This document shows positions 9,701 to 18,800 of a stretch of 24,168 nt of DNA, piece after piece. Both the position numbers and the translations under genes were made by a program. Below the pieces are notes generated by a model, which saw only the letters and a program-made list of their open reading frames with translations, did not search any database and was not told the DNA's origin. Numbering within the stretch: position 1 is the first letter of the stretch; each line of letters begins with the position of its first letter. Origin of the DNA: an uncultured Pelagibacteraceae bacterium (GTDB taxonomy: Bacteria; Pseudomonadota; Alphaproteobacteria; Pelagibacterales; Pelagibacteraceae); assembly GCA_902597695.1 (NCBI GenBank), contig CACJYH010000009.1, positions 1 through 24,168 of the forward strand, read 5' to 3'.

Positions 9701-11264
9701 GTCTAAAAAAATGATAAAGTGGTCTGTATTTGTCTGATAGAACTGCTAAAGGTGTATCATCACCCATGGAACCAGTCGCTTCTTTTGCATCTTCAGCCAT
9801 TGGATGTAAAATTAGCTCTAAGTCCTCTAAACTAATTCCAAAAGTGTGTTGTCGTCTCCTTAGATCTTCACCATCAAAATTATGTTTTTCATTAGAAATA
9901 GATAATTTTTCATCTAGATCTATTATCTGAGAATTGAAATGCTTATATTCTTTTGCCAAATAGTCTTTAATTTGATTATTTGTAAACACTTTGCCTTTTT
10001 CAATTCTAACACCAATTATCTCCCCTGGGCCAAGTCTTCCTTTTGATAAAATTCTTTTTTCATTTAATTCAATCATTCCAGTTTCAGATCCAGCAAAGAG
10101 AAACTTGTCTTTTGTTATTGCGTATCTTAAAGGCCTTAAACCATTTCGATCATTAGCTGCAATGACCCATTCATTATCTGTTGCAGCAATAGCGGCAGGA
10201 CCATCCCAAGGTTCCATAGTACTATTTAAAAAATTAAACAGCTGTTGATGGCTTTTTGGAAGAGTTTTATTTCTTTTTGACCAAGCATCAGGAATCATCA
10301 TTAATTTTGCTAAAGGTGCAGGTTGGCCAGATTTATTTAATAACTCAAAAACATTATCTAGTGCCGCAGAGTCAGAAACTCCTTTTTGTATAACTGGCTT
10401 TAAATTTTCTACATTTTCAAAAAGAGGACTGCTCATCTCTTGTTCATGAACTCTCATCCAGTTTTTATTGCCTTTGTAAGTATTAATTTCACCATTATGA
10501 GCAACTGCTCTAAATGGTTGTGCCAAACTCCAGCTTGGAGCGGTATTAGTTGAAAATCTCTGATGAAAAATTGCAAATCTTGAAATAAATCTTTCGTCCT
10601 TTAAGTCTAAGAAAAAATCTGAGATAGCCTCAGCTAAAAACATGCCCTTATAGATAATTGATTTAGAACTTATTGAGCAAATATAAAAATTATTTAATGA
10701 TAAATTGAATGCTTTATTCTCAATTTTTTTTCTTGTTTCATAAATTTTTCTTTCAAGCTCTTTATCAAGCAAATTTTTATCATTCGATTTAAAAAGCACT
10801 TGGATTATCTCTGGCATAGTTTGAAAAGCTTTTTCTCCTAAAACTTTTGGATTAACAGGGACCTGTCTCCATCCATAGATACTAAAATCGTTTTTAGTTA
10901 ACTCACTTTCTACAATCGTTTTACAGCTTTCTTGTGAGGAGTAATCATTTCTTGGTAAAAAAATCATTCCAACACAAATATCAGAGCCATCATGTGTGTG
11001 ACCTGTAACCTCTATTTTTTCAATAAAGAAATCTTTGGGTATTTCTAAATGTATTCCTGCTCCATCACCTGTTTTTCCATCAGCATCAACAGCTCCTCGA
11101 TGCCAAACAGCCTTTAAAGCTTCAATTCCATATTCTACAACCTCTCTTGATTTTTTTCCCTCTGTTGATGCAATTAAACCTACGCCACATGCATCATGTT
11201 CCATTTCTTTAGAATAAACATTGTTTTTAGTAAGTAATTCTAAATTTTTTTTAAATGTGCTCAT
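6759..11264 (-). CDS. gltB: Glutamate synthase (NADPH) large subunit
   Basis: A 1501-residue protein of normal GltB length. A short propeptide is followed by Cys26 (DACGVGLIAS), which becomes the N-terminal nucleophile of the class II glutaminase domain (to about residue 430). The central domain and then the FMN-binding synthase domain follow, with the SGEGGED region, GAKPGEGGQLPG and a 3Fe-4S motif of C-x5-C-x4-C at Cys1123, Cys1129 and Cys1134. The C-terminal GXGXG beta-helix domain is at about residues 1245-1430 (NDYVGKGLSGATISI, GNTVLYGATSGKLFAAG). It channels ammonia from glutamine to 2-oxoglutarate to make two glutamates, with electrons from GltD. The ATG shares one base with the gltD stop (TAATG), so translation is coupled. 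Nothing is truncated. Confidence 0.98.
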   Translation of the reverse strand: MSTFKKNLELLTKNNVYSKEMEHDACGVGLIASTEGKKSREVVEYGIEALKAVWHRGAVDADGKTGDGAGIHLEIPKDFFIEKIEVTGHTHDGSDICVGMIFLPRNDYSSQESCKTIVESELTKNDFSIYGWRQVPVNPKVLGEKAFQTMPEIIQVLFKSNDKNLLDKELERKIYETRKKIENKAFNLSLNNFYICSISSKSIIYKGMFLAEAISDFFLDLKDERFISRFAIFHQRFSTNTAPSWSLAQPFRAVAHNGEINTYKGNKNWMRVHEQEMSSPLFENVENLKPVIQKGVSDSAALDNVFELLNKSGQPAPLAKLMMIPDAWSKRNKTLPKSHQQLFNFLNSTMEPWDGPAAIAATDNEWVIAANDRNGLRPLRYAITKDKFLFAGSETGMIELNEKRILSKGRLGPGEIIGVRIEKGKVFTNNQIKDYLAKEYKHFNSQIIDLDEKLSISNEKHNFDGEDLRRRQHTFGISLEDLELILHPMAEDAKEATGSMGDDTPLAVLSDKYRPLYHFFRQNFSQVTNPPIDSLRENKVMSLKTRFGNLGNILDFDTLTKENIYVLNSPVLSNSQFNKFINFFGKNSVSIDCTFSNDQSLFDSIKRIQKESEIAVRQGVTQLVLSDKAISDTRMPMPMLLCVGAINTFLIDKKLRGYVSINVQSGEALDTHSFATLIGVGATTVNPYIAFDSLYQRHEKKLFGQYSFDECVERYIKSVNAGLLKIMSKMGISVLSSYRGGCNFETVGLSRSIVDDYFPGVTSKISGIGLSGIEKKIRAIHKEAFESTDTVLPIGGIYRYRKNGETHQYQGRLIHLLQSAVGSNSYTAYKKYAEGIYNLPPINLRDLIDFRKKKLGPSIQISEVEPIEKILKRFGSGSMSHGALSKEAHETLAIGMNRIKGASCSGEGGEDSNRFKIMDSGDSANSRVKQIASARFGVTVNYLNNCNEIEIKIAQGAKPGEGGQLPGFKVTDEIAKLRHSTPGVTLISPPPHHDIYSIEDLAQLIYDLKQINPKARIGVKLVASSGVGTIAAGVAKAKADIILISGHNGGTGATPQTSVKYVGIPWEMGLTEANQVLTLNNLRHKVTLRTDGGIKTGRDVVIAAMMGAEEYGVATTALVAMGCIMVRQCHSNTCPVGVCTQDEKLREKFTGTPDKVVNLFTFIATEVREILASLGFRSLNEVIGRTDLLMQVSKASPNLDDLDLNPLFVQADPGNNKRYCEVSEINQVPNTLDQEIWPQIEKALDNSEKINNEFLIKNTNRAVGTRISHHLYKKYGYEKLEENFLTLDFKGSAGQSFGAFTAKGLKLNLKGDANDYVGKGLSGATISIKLPDESNLISNENTIIGNTVLYGATSGKLFAAGQAGDRFAVRNSGATTVIEGCDSNGCEYMTGGTAVILGDVGDNFAAGMTGGMAFIYDKSKEFEKKVNPDSVVWQNVETEYWSKFLKELVLEHSNETGSSLSKKIIDDFENELKNFVQVCPKEMLDKLKNPISTKTKIQKVS

Positions 11265-12703
11265 TATGCAACTTTAGATTTTTTTAATTCGATATTTTCA
11301 AGATAAGATTTGATTGATAAAGCAGCATCTCTACCATCTTTAATTGCCCAAACAACTAAAGATGCACCTCTTACAATATCTCCGGCAGCAAAGACACCTT
11401 TAATATTAGTTTCCATAGTATCAAAGTCAGTTTTAATCGTTCCCCATTTTGTGACTTGTAATTCTTGTGCTTCAAATAATAATGGCAAGTTTTCTGGATC
11501 AAATCCTAAAGCTTTTATTACCATATCTGCTTTAATTTCAAATTCAGATCCTTGTTTAATTTCTGGTCTTCTTCTCCCTGAGTCATCTGGATCTCCAAGT
11601 TGAATTTGATCTACAATTAATTTTTCAATTTTATTTTTTCCTCTAAATTCTTTTGGACTAGACAACCAAACAAATTCAACACCCTCTTCTTCTGCATTAG
11701 CTACTTCTCTTGCAGATCCAGGCATATTATCTTTATCTCTTCTATATAAACATTTGACTGAATTAGCTTTTTGTCTTACAGATGTTCGAACACAATCCAT
11801 TGCGGTATCTCCACCTCCAATAACAACTACATCTTTACCCTCAGCATTTAATATACCTTTATCAAACAAATCAACTTTGTCTCCCAACCCCTTTTTGTTT
11901 GATGCAGTTAAAAACTCCATAGCAGGAAAAATATTATCTAAATCATTACCTAGCAGATTAATTTCTCTTGGTTTATAAACTCCAGTAGCAATTAAAATTG
12001 CATCATGTTTCTTTCTCAATTGATCTAAAGTTGCATCCTTACCAACCTCAAAATTTTGTTCAAATTTAATTCCACCATCTTTCAACAATTTTGTTCTTCT
12101 CTCGACTACATGTTTCTCTAATTTAAAATTTGGAATTCCATAAATTAACAAACCGCCCGCTCTGTCATATCTGTCATAAACAGTAATTTGATATCCATTT
12201 TTCCTAAGTTGTTCAGCAGCTGCCAGTCCAGCGGGTCCAGCACCAATTATTCCAACACTTTGGTCTTTTTCGTGTTTGATTGATATAGGCTTTACCCACC
12301 CGTTCTCCCAAGCACTATCAGTAATATATTTTTCAACTGATCCAATTGTTACAGTGCCATGACCTGACTGCTCAATAACACAATTACCTTCACATAGTCT
12401 GTCTTGAGGGCATATTCTGCCACAAACCTCAGGCATATTATTTGTACTTTGAGATAATTCATAAGCTTCCTTCAATCTGCCTTCAGCAGTCAATTTAAGC
12501 CAATCAGGGATGTTGTTACTTAAAGGACAATGGACTTGGCAAAAAGGAACGCCACATTGAGAGCATCTACTTGACTGCTCTTGTGCTTTTTGAGTGATAA
12601 ATTCATCATAGATTTCATTAAAATCATCTTTCCTATTATCAACTCCTCTTTTAGGTGGGGTTTGTTGACCTATTTTTACGAATTTTAGCATTTTATCAGT
12701 CAT
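11264..12703 (-). CDS. gltD: Glutamate synthase (NADPH) small subunit
   Basis: A 479-residue flavoprotein. The N-terminal iron-sulfur region has two cysteine groups, Cys47/50/55/59 and Cys94/98/104/108, which hold 4Fe-4S clusters. GAGPAG at residues 154-159 is the FAD dinucleotide fold, GGGDTAMDC is the NADPH fold and AAGDIVRGASLVVWAIKDGRDAA is the second FAD contact near the C terminus. It oxidises NADPH and passes electrons to GltB. The order gltD-gltB, small subunit first, is opposite to E. coli. An alternative start five codons in (Met5) cannot be excluded because neither has a clear Shine-Dalgarno. SAR11 strains are reported to respond to nitrogen limitation without PII, so control of this operon would be informative. 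Confidence 0.97.
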   Translation of the reverse strand: MTDKMLKFVKIGQQTPPKRGVDNRKDDFNEIYDEFITQKAQEQSSRCSQCGVPFCQVHCPLSNNIPDWLKLTAEGRLKEAYELSQSTNNMPEVCGRICPQDRLCEGNCVIEQSGHGTVTIGSVEKYITDSAWENGWVKPISIKHEKDQSVGIIGAGPAGLAAAEQLRKNGYQITVYDRYDRAGGLLIYGIPNFKLEKHVVERRTKLLKDGGIKFEQNFEVGKDATLDQLRKKHDAILIATGVYKPREINLLGNDLDNIFPAMEFLTASNKKGLGDKVDLFDKGILNAEGKDVVVIGGGDTAMDCVRTSVRQKANSVKCLYRRDKDNMPGSAREVANAEEEGVEFVWLSSPKEFRGKNKIEKLIVDQIQLGDPDDSGRRRPEIKQGSEFEIKADMVIKALGFDPENLPLLFEAQELQVTKWGTIKTDFDTMETNIKGVFAAGDIVRGASLVVWAIKDGRDAALSIKSYLENIELKKSKVA

Positions 12704-12887
12704 AAATTTTTATAAATTTATCGCAAAATATACATAGTTTTTATTAGTAAAAGAAATAAATAGGTCAGTTATTATTACCTAATTACAATAATATTTAGCT
12801 TAAAATCTACTTAATCTGATTTTTGCATACCTAATATGATTAAATCGAATTGTTTAAAATGAATATTTTTTAAGCTACGACACATGT
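12704..12887. promoter_or_regulatory. Divergent gltD/uppP intergenic region with an inverted repeat
   Basis: This is the longest gene-free stretch of the window (184 bp). It must hold the promoters for gltDB (minus) and uppP (plus). At 12758-12784 an imperfect inverted repeat is visible: AAATAGGT, then an 11-nt spacer, then ACCTAATT (7 of 8 positions complementary). Its size and spacing suit a dimeric repressor or activator, but I cannot assign it to a regulator. No good -35/-10 pair stands out in the AT-rich background, and no riboswitch fold was recognised. Confidence 0.25.
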
Positions 12888-13655
12888 ATGTTGCAAGATT
12901 TTATAGAAATTTTAATTCTTTCTGCTGTTCAAGGAATTTCTGAATTTTTACCCATAAGTTCTTCAGCTCATTTAATATTGGTATCAAATTTTTATGATTT
13001 AAAAACAAGTTCTTTATTAATAGACATAAGTCTACATTTGGGCTCATTAATTGCAGTAATTTTTTATTTTAGAAAAGAGCTATTTGATCTAAGAAATAAT
13101 AATAGGTTATTAAGTTTAATAATTATTGGCTCCTTGCCTTTAATATTTTTTGGATATATTTTATATTCCACAGAATTTATTCATCTTTTAAGAAACACAA
13201 AAGTAATTGCATCAACAACACTATTTTTTGGATTCATACTTTTCTTTGCTGATCAAAGAAAAATTGATCGAAATATTTCTACAGATTTAAATATTAAATC
13301 AGTTTTATTAATTGGTTTATTTCAAATATTAGCGTTGATACCAGGAGTTAGTAGGGCTGGAATAACGATTACGGCAGCAAGATTTTTGAATTTCAATAGA
13401 ACAGATGCTAGTAAAATTTCTTTTTTACTGTCTATACCTGCATTAGCAGGAGCAAGCTTCCTAGGTTTAAGAGAGGCTTTTGAACAATCAATAGAAATTA
13501 ATTATTTATTATTAATTGCTACTTTTTTATCATTTTTATTTTCATTTTTTACAATTAAGTATTTTCTTAAATTTATAAGTAAAATTTCTTTTAATGTATT
13601 TGTAATTTATCGGATAATTCTTGGCTTAATTTTATTTTATATAATATATATTTAA
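12888..13655 (+). CDS. uppP: Undecaprenyl-diphosphate phosphatase
   Basis: A 255-residue integral membrane protein of the UppP/BacA family. The first signature is SAVQGISEFLPISSSAHL (residues about 12-29, with Glu19, the serine run and His28), and the second is IPGVSRAGIT with Arg156. Seven or eight hydrophobic segments are evident. It dephosphorylates undecaprenyl pyrophosphate so that the carrier lipid can be reused for peptidoglycan and surface polysaccharide synthesis; overexpression of this family gives bacitracin resistance. Two ATGs lie 4 nt apart (12884 and 12888); only the second is in frame. Its TAA shares the bases TTAA with the stop of the convergent permease gene, leaving no room for a terminator between them. 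Confidence 0.96.
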   Translation: MLQDFIEILILSAVQGISEFLPISSSAHLILVSNFYDLKTSSLLIDISLHLGSLIAVIFYFRKELFDLRNNNRLLSLIIIGSLPLIFFGYILYSTEFIHLLRNTKVIASTTLFFGFILFFADQRKIDRNISTDLNIKSVLLIGLFQILALIPGVSRAGITITAARFLNFNRTDASKISFLLSIPALAGASFLGLREAFEQSIEINYLLLIATFLSFLFSFFTIKYFLKFISKISFNVFVIYRIILGLILFYIIYI

Positions 13656-14542
13656 CTTGCTTTCCTTATTAATGGAACTAATTGAGATAATAAAACTCCA
13701 CTTAATATAAAAAAACAACCAAGTAAATTATTAATGCCTAATATTTGATTTAGAAGAAACCAGGCGGCAATTGTTGCAAACACACCCTCCAAAGAAAAAA
13801 TTATTGCTGCTGGTGCTGGAGTTATATTTCTTTGAGCATAAATTTGTAAAACAAATGCAAAACCACCTGATAAAATACCAGCATATAAAATCGAGTCTAT
13901 TTCATTTAATATATTAGCGATTACAAATTCTTCAGAAAATAAACCTATTATAAATGAGAATAAAGCAACTAGCAGAGTTTGAATTGCACCAATAGTCAAT
14001 GGTAGATTGTACTTTTTGACAATCATACCAGTAAAAATAATATGTGTACTCCAAAATAAAGCTCCTAATACCACAAGGGTATCACCTAATCTTACAGTTG
14101 CATCTTGAAAATTTGTTAATAAATATCCGCCGATTAAACATAAAATTACTGATGGCCATACACTCCAGTGTAAAAAATCTTTTTTAAAGATGAAAATAAT
14201 TATTGGGACCATTGGCACATAAAAAATTGTAAAAAAAGCAGCATTTGCTACATCAGTGTAAAGCAACGCAACCTGTTGTAATGCTGAGCCCAAAAATAAT
14301 GATAGTCCGATTAAAAAGGACAGGATAACGAATGTTTTTGTATCAAACTTAAATTCTTTTTTTAGTTTTTTTGCTTCAAACATTAATGCTAAAGGAACAA
14401 TTGCTAAAAAACCCACAAAAAATCTTACTGAATTAAAAGTGAATGGGCCGATGTCGTCCATGCCTGTATCTTGTGCAATAAATGTGGTCCCCCAAATGAA
14501 AGTGCATAATAATGCACTAAATAATGAGAGAGTTTTTGACAT
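13652..14542 (-). CDS. EamA/DMT-superfamily permease
   Basis: A 296-residue protein made of two EamA-type halves with about ten membrane-spanning segments in total. The first half starts FSALLCTFIWGTTFIAQDTGMDDIGPFTFNSVRF, a typical opening of drug/metabolite transporter proteins; the second half starts near residue 150 (TLVVLGALFWSTHIIFTG). Such proteins export or import small metabolites such as amino acids or nucleosides. The substrate cannot be read here. It starts 3 nt after the aceF stop and is probably cotranscribed with the pyruvate dehydrogenase genes, although a functional link is not evident. Its stop overlaps uppP by 4 bp. Confidence 0.9.
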   Translation of the reverse strand: MSKTLSLFSALLCTFIWGTTFIAQDTGMDDIGPFTFNSVRFFVGFLAIVPLALMFEAKKLKKEFKFDTKTFVILSFLIGLSLFLGSALQQVALLYTDVANAAFFTIFYVPMVPIIIFIFKKDFLHWSVWPSVILCLIGGYLLTNFQDATVRLGDTLVVLGALFWSTHIIFTGMIVKKYNLPLTIGAIQTLLVALFSFIIGLFSEEFVIANILNEIDSILYAGILSGGFAFVLQIYAQRNITPAPAAIIFSLEGVFATIAAWFLLNQILGINNLLGCFFILSGVLLSQLVPLIRKAS

Positions 14543-14545
14543 ATT

Positions 14546-15820
14546 TTACACAGCTAATTTGTAAGCAAAATTTTTTCCAAGATTGTCTTTCAAATCGTTG
14601 TTAAATCGAGCTGCTTCAGCTCCATCAATTATTCTGTGATCATATGATAAAGATAAAGGTAACATTGTTCGTGTAATAAATTTTCCATCAATAAAAATTT
14701 GTTTTTTTTGAGATTTGCCAACTCCCAAAATTGCAACTTCAGGATAATTAATTATAGGTGTAAAAAAAGAACCGCCAATACCTCCTAGACTTGTTATTGT
14801 CATGGAACCACCAAATAATTCTTTTTTGTCAATTTTAAGATTCCTACACTGATCACTTAATTTTTTAAGTTCGTTACCAATTAATGAAATATTCTTATTA
14901 TCAGCATTTCTTAGTTTTGGCACCATAAGTCCATGCTTCGTATCTACTGCTATTCCAATATGGTAATACTTTTTTAAGGTCATTTTTCCTTTATCAATTT
15001 CATCTATAGATGAATTGAAATTTGGAAATTTTTTAAGTGATGCAGTTAATGCTTTGACGATAAAAGCTAAAGGAGTAATTTTTTTTTTTTCTCCAGTGTA
15101 AATATCTGTAAGAGATGTTCTAAACTCCTCTAATTCAGTTATATCTGCTTCATCATGATTGGTCACATGTGGAATATTGGTCCAAGAATTCATAAGATAT
15201 TTAGACGAAAGTCTCTTCACTCTTGGAATATCCTTTATTTCTATTTTTCCAAATTCAGAGTGAGGATATTCTAGTTCTATCTTTTCATCTTTTTTGAATT
15301 CTTTTTCAGAATTTATCTCAGGTTTATTTGCGACAAATGACTTTACATCACTTTCAGTTACTCTTCCTAGTCTTTCACTACCTTCAACTTTACTAATATC
15401 AACACCAAGTTCTCTTGCAAATTTTCTGACTTTTGGCGAGGCTGCGGTTTTTTTAGAAAAATCTTTTACGATAACATTTTTTGATCCAACTTCTCTTCTA
15501 ATTTCTATTTTTTTTTCCTTAGTATTTTCTTTTTTAATGGTTTTTATTTCTTCAGTTTTTAATTGAGTTTCATCTTGATTGTCTTTTAATTCAATTTCTA
15601 ATATTTTATCACCTTCAGAAACCTTATCCCCAACATTTAAATTTAATTCTGTAACTATTCCATTATGTAATGAGGGTATTTCAACACTCGATTTATCACT
15701 TTCAATTGTTATTAAAGGATCATTTTTTTTAATCTCTTGACCCTTTTTGACTATAATTTCAATAACCTCTACATCTTTAAATTCACCAATATTTGGAACT
15801 TTTACATCTTTTTTGGGCAT
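14546..15820 (-). CDS. aceF: Dihydrolipoamide acetyltransferase (E2) of pyruvate dehydrogenase
   Basis: A 424-residue E2 with one lipoyl domain (residues 1-78, lipoyl lysine Lys43 in ESDKSS), a charged linker, a peripheral-subunit-binding domain at about 126-161 (AASPKVRKFARELGVD) and the catalytic core ending in SYDHRIIDGAEAARF with His395 and Asp399. It takes the acetyl group from the E1 reaction and gives it to CoA. I choose the ATG at 15818-15820: the lipoyl fold begins there, and it lies one nucleotide after the aceE TAG. An in-frame methionine 26 codons upstream would only add residues encoded within aceE. E. coli E2 has three lipoyl domains; here one is on E2 and another is on E1. Confidence 0.95.
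   Translation of the reverse strand: MPKKDVKVPNIGEFKDVEVIEIIVKKGQEIKKNDPLITIESDKSSVEIPSLHNGIVTELNLNVGDKVSEGDKILEIELKDNQDETQLKTEEIKTIKKENTKEKKIEIRREVGSKNVIVKDFSKKTAASPKVRKFARELGVDISKVEGSERLGRVTESDVKSFVANKPEINSEKEFKKDEKIELEYPHSEFGKIEIKDIPRVKRLSSKYLMNSWTNIPHVTNHDEADITELEEFRTSLTDIYTGEKKKITPLAFIVKALTASLKKFPNFNSSIDEIDKGKMTLKKYYHIGIAVDTKHGLMVPKLRNADNKNISLIGNELKKLSDQCRNLKIDKKELFGGSMTITSLGGIGGSFFTPIINYPEVAILGVGKSQKKQIFIDGKFITRTMLPLSLSYDHRIIDGAEAARFNNDLKDNLGKNFAYKLAV
15675..15706. repeat. Direct repeat copy 1: lipoyl hairpin coding DNA in aceF
   Basis: These 32 bp are identical to 18715-18746 in aceE and encode the lipoyl-lysine hairpin (IESDKSSVEIP, with Lys43 at 15692-15694). The similarity continues after a few changes: an 18-bp block (aggatcattttttttaat) and then tcttgaccct also occur in both copies. 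Synonymous positions are identical over about ten codons, more than protein conservation alone requires. Confidence 0.85.
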
Positions 15821-15821
15821 T

Positions 15822-18800
15822 CTATAATTTTGTTGGCATAGGTTTATCAATATCAATCTTATACTTTTTGATTGCTTCTTTTGCATATTTTGATGCAATA
15901 AGCTGTTCCTTAGCTAAAATACTCAAACCATATGTTGTGATATGTTCCTTATCAACTTCAAAAAATTTTCTTAACTTCTTTCTTGTATCACTTCGACCAA
16001 ATCCATCCGTTCCTAATGAATAAAAACTTTTATTTACGTATGGTCTAATCTGGTCAGAATTCATTCTCATATAATCAGAAGCTGCTAAAATTGGTCCTTC
16101 AGTATTACCCAAACATTTTTCTACATAGCTTTTTTTAGGCTCTTTATCAGGATTTAGAAGATTGTATCTCTCTACCTCAAGGCCATCCCTTCTTAATTCA
16201 TTAAAGCTGGTTACACTCCAAATCTCACTATCGATTTGATACTCATTTTGTAATATTTCGGCACCAGCTATCATTTCTCTTAAGATTGTGCCAGATCCAA
16301 GAAATTGAATTTTAGTTTTTTTATACTTGTTAAACTCCTTTATTTTATACATTCCTTTTAAAATACCATCCTCACATGATTTATCTTTTGGCATTTCTGG
16401 ATGAGGATAATTTTCATTCATGGTCGTAATGTAATAGAAAATATTCTCTTTTTTCTCATGCATTCTTCTTAAACCTTCTCGAAAAATGACTGCAAGCTCG
16501 TAGTGAAATGTTGGATCGTATGATCTGCAATTAGGAATAGTTGAAGCCATCAAATGACTATGACCATCTTGATGTTGTAAACCTTCCCCAGCAAGAGTTG
16601 TTCTTCCAGCGGTTGCTCCGATCAAAAACCCTCTGGACTGGCTATCAGCACCCGCCCAAGCAAAATCACCAATTCTCTGAAAGCCAAACATTGAGTAAAA
16701 AAGATAAATTGGGATCATTTCTATATCATGGTTTGTATATGAAGTTCCTGCAGCGATCCAAGATGACATCGCTCCAGCCTCGTTAATTCCTTCCTCTAAA
16801 ACTTGACCACTCTTTTCCTCTTTATACGAACTTAATTGAGCAGAATCTTCTGGCTCATATTTTTGACCTTCATGAGCATAAATTCCTATTTTTTGGAAAA
16901 AACCCTCCATTCCGAATGTTCTAGCCTCATCAGGTATGATTGGAACCAGTCTTGGTGCAACATTTTTATCTCTCAAAAGGTTTGTTAACATTCTGACCAA
17001 TGCCATTGTGGTCGACATTTCTTTTTCACCTGTAGAAACTTTCATATTATCGAAAATATCTTTTGGTGGTGCTTTAACAGGTTTCGCGTAAGTTGTTCTT
17101 TCAGGAATAAAACCACCCAGTTGAATTCGTCTTTCATTTATGTATTTAATCTCTGGAGAATTTTGATCAGGCTTGTAGTATTCAATATTCTTAACTTGTT
17201 GATCTGTTAATGGAACATCAAACCTATCTCTGTAATACATTAAGTCGTCGATATCTAACTTCTTAGTTTGGTGAGTTGTATTTACACTCTCACCACTTTT
17301 ACCCATTCCATAACCCTTAATAGTTTTTGCAATTACAACTGTAGGACTTCCAACATTTTTAGATGCTTTATCATAAGCTGCAAAAACTTTATGAGGGTCG
17401 TGACCACCCCTGTTTAATCGCCAAATATCTTTGTCTGAAAGACTGGAAACCAACTCTTTAGTCTCTAAATATTTTCCAAAAAATTTTTCTCTCACATACG
17501 CACCGTTCCTTGCTTTCATTGCTTGATACTCGCCATCGACAGTCTCATTCATTGTTTTAACTAAATGACCTGTTTTATCATTGGCAAGCAATGGATCCCA
17601 ATAAGAGCCCCAAATAACTTTTATAACATTCCATCCTGCACCTCTAAATATTCCCTCTAATTCCTGAATTATTTTTCCGTTTCCTCGAACTGGTCCGTCT
17701 AGTCTTTGAAGATTACAATTTACAACAAATATTAAGTTATCTAATTTTTCTCTTGCAGCTAAACCAATCGCGCCTAAAGATTCAGGTTCATCCATTTCTC
17801 CATCACCTAAAAATGCCCAAACTTTTCTACCTTCATCTTTGATGAGACCTCTGTTGATTAAGTACTTCATGAATCTTGCTTGATAAATTGCAAGCATTGG
17901 ACCTAATCCCATGGAAACTGTTGGAAATTGCCAAAAATTCGGCATTAGCCAAGGATGAGGATATGAGGAAAGACCACCAGGGTTTACTTCTTGTCTAAAA
18001 CTATCTAATTGTTTTTCGTTAAGTCTACCTTCTAGATAAGCTCTAGCGTACATACCTGGAGCGCTATGACCTTGAAAATAAATTAAATCTCCACCAAATT
18101 TATTATTTTTTGCTCTCCAAAAATGATTCATACCAACATCGTAAAGAGTTGCAGCAGATGCAAAAGTTCCAATATGCCCTCCAAGTTCTGGGAATTTTTT
18201 ATTTGCTCTAACTACCATTGCGGCAGCATTCCATCTAATTAAAGATCTAATTCTTCTCTCTATGTTTTGATCTCCATTAGATTTTTTTTCCTCATTAACT
18301 GGTATAGTGTTTATATAAGGAGTATTTTGCGTATAGGGTATATTGGCACCCTCCATATAAGCTTTGTTAATAAGTTCTTTAATTAAATAATGTGCCCTCT
18401 GATTTCCGTCTTTTTCTATTACTGCTGACAAAGACTCTAGCCATTCACTTGTTTCTAATGGATCGATATCCCCTTCTTTAACTACTTGGATTATTTTTGG
18501 TTTTTCGGTCTCAATTATCTTTTGTGGAATATTATGGTCCTGATGTTTTCTTAAAGTGCGCTCAGCTTCTTGAATTAAATTTTCAGTTTCTTTTGGAACA
18601 CTTTCTTTTTGAGATAATGATTGATTTGAAGCAATATTTATTAATAGATCTCCCTTTGAAACCTTATCTCCAACTTTAACATTTACAGACTCGACTTTGC
18701 CAGAAAATATTGATGGTATTTCAACACTCGATTTATCACTTTCAATAGTAACAACAGGATCATTTTTTTTAATATCTTGACCCTCTTTTACTAAAAGTTC

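Noticed and set aside
15821..15898. A 26-codon upstream extension of aceF starting at 15898.
   Set aside because: It overlaps the aceE 3' coding region out of frame, and the lipoyl domain begins exactly at the downstream ATG (15818-15820), one base after the aceE stop.
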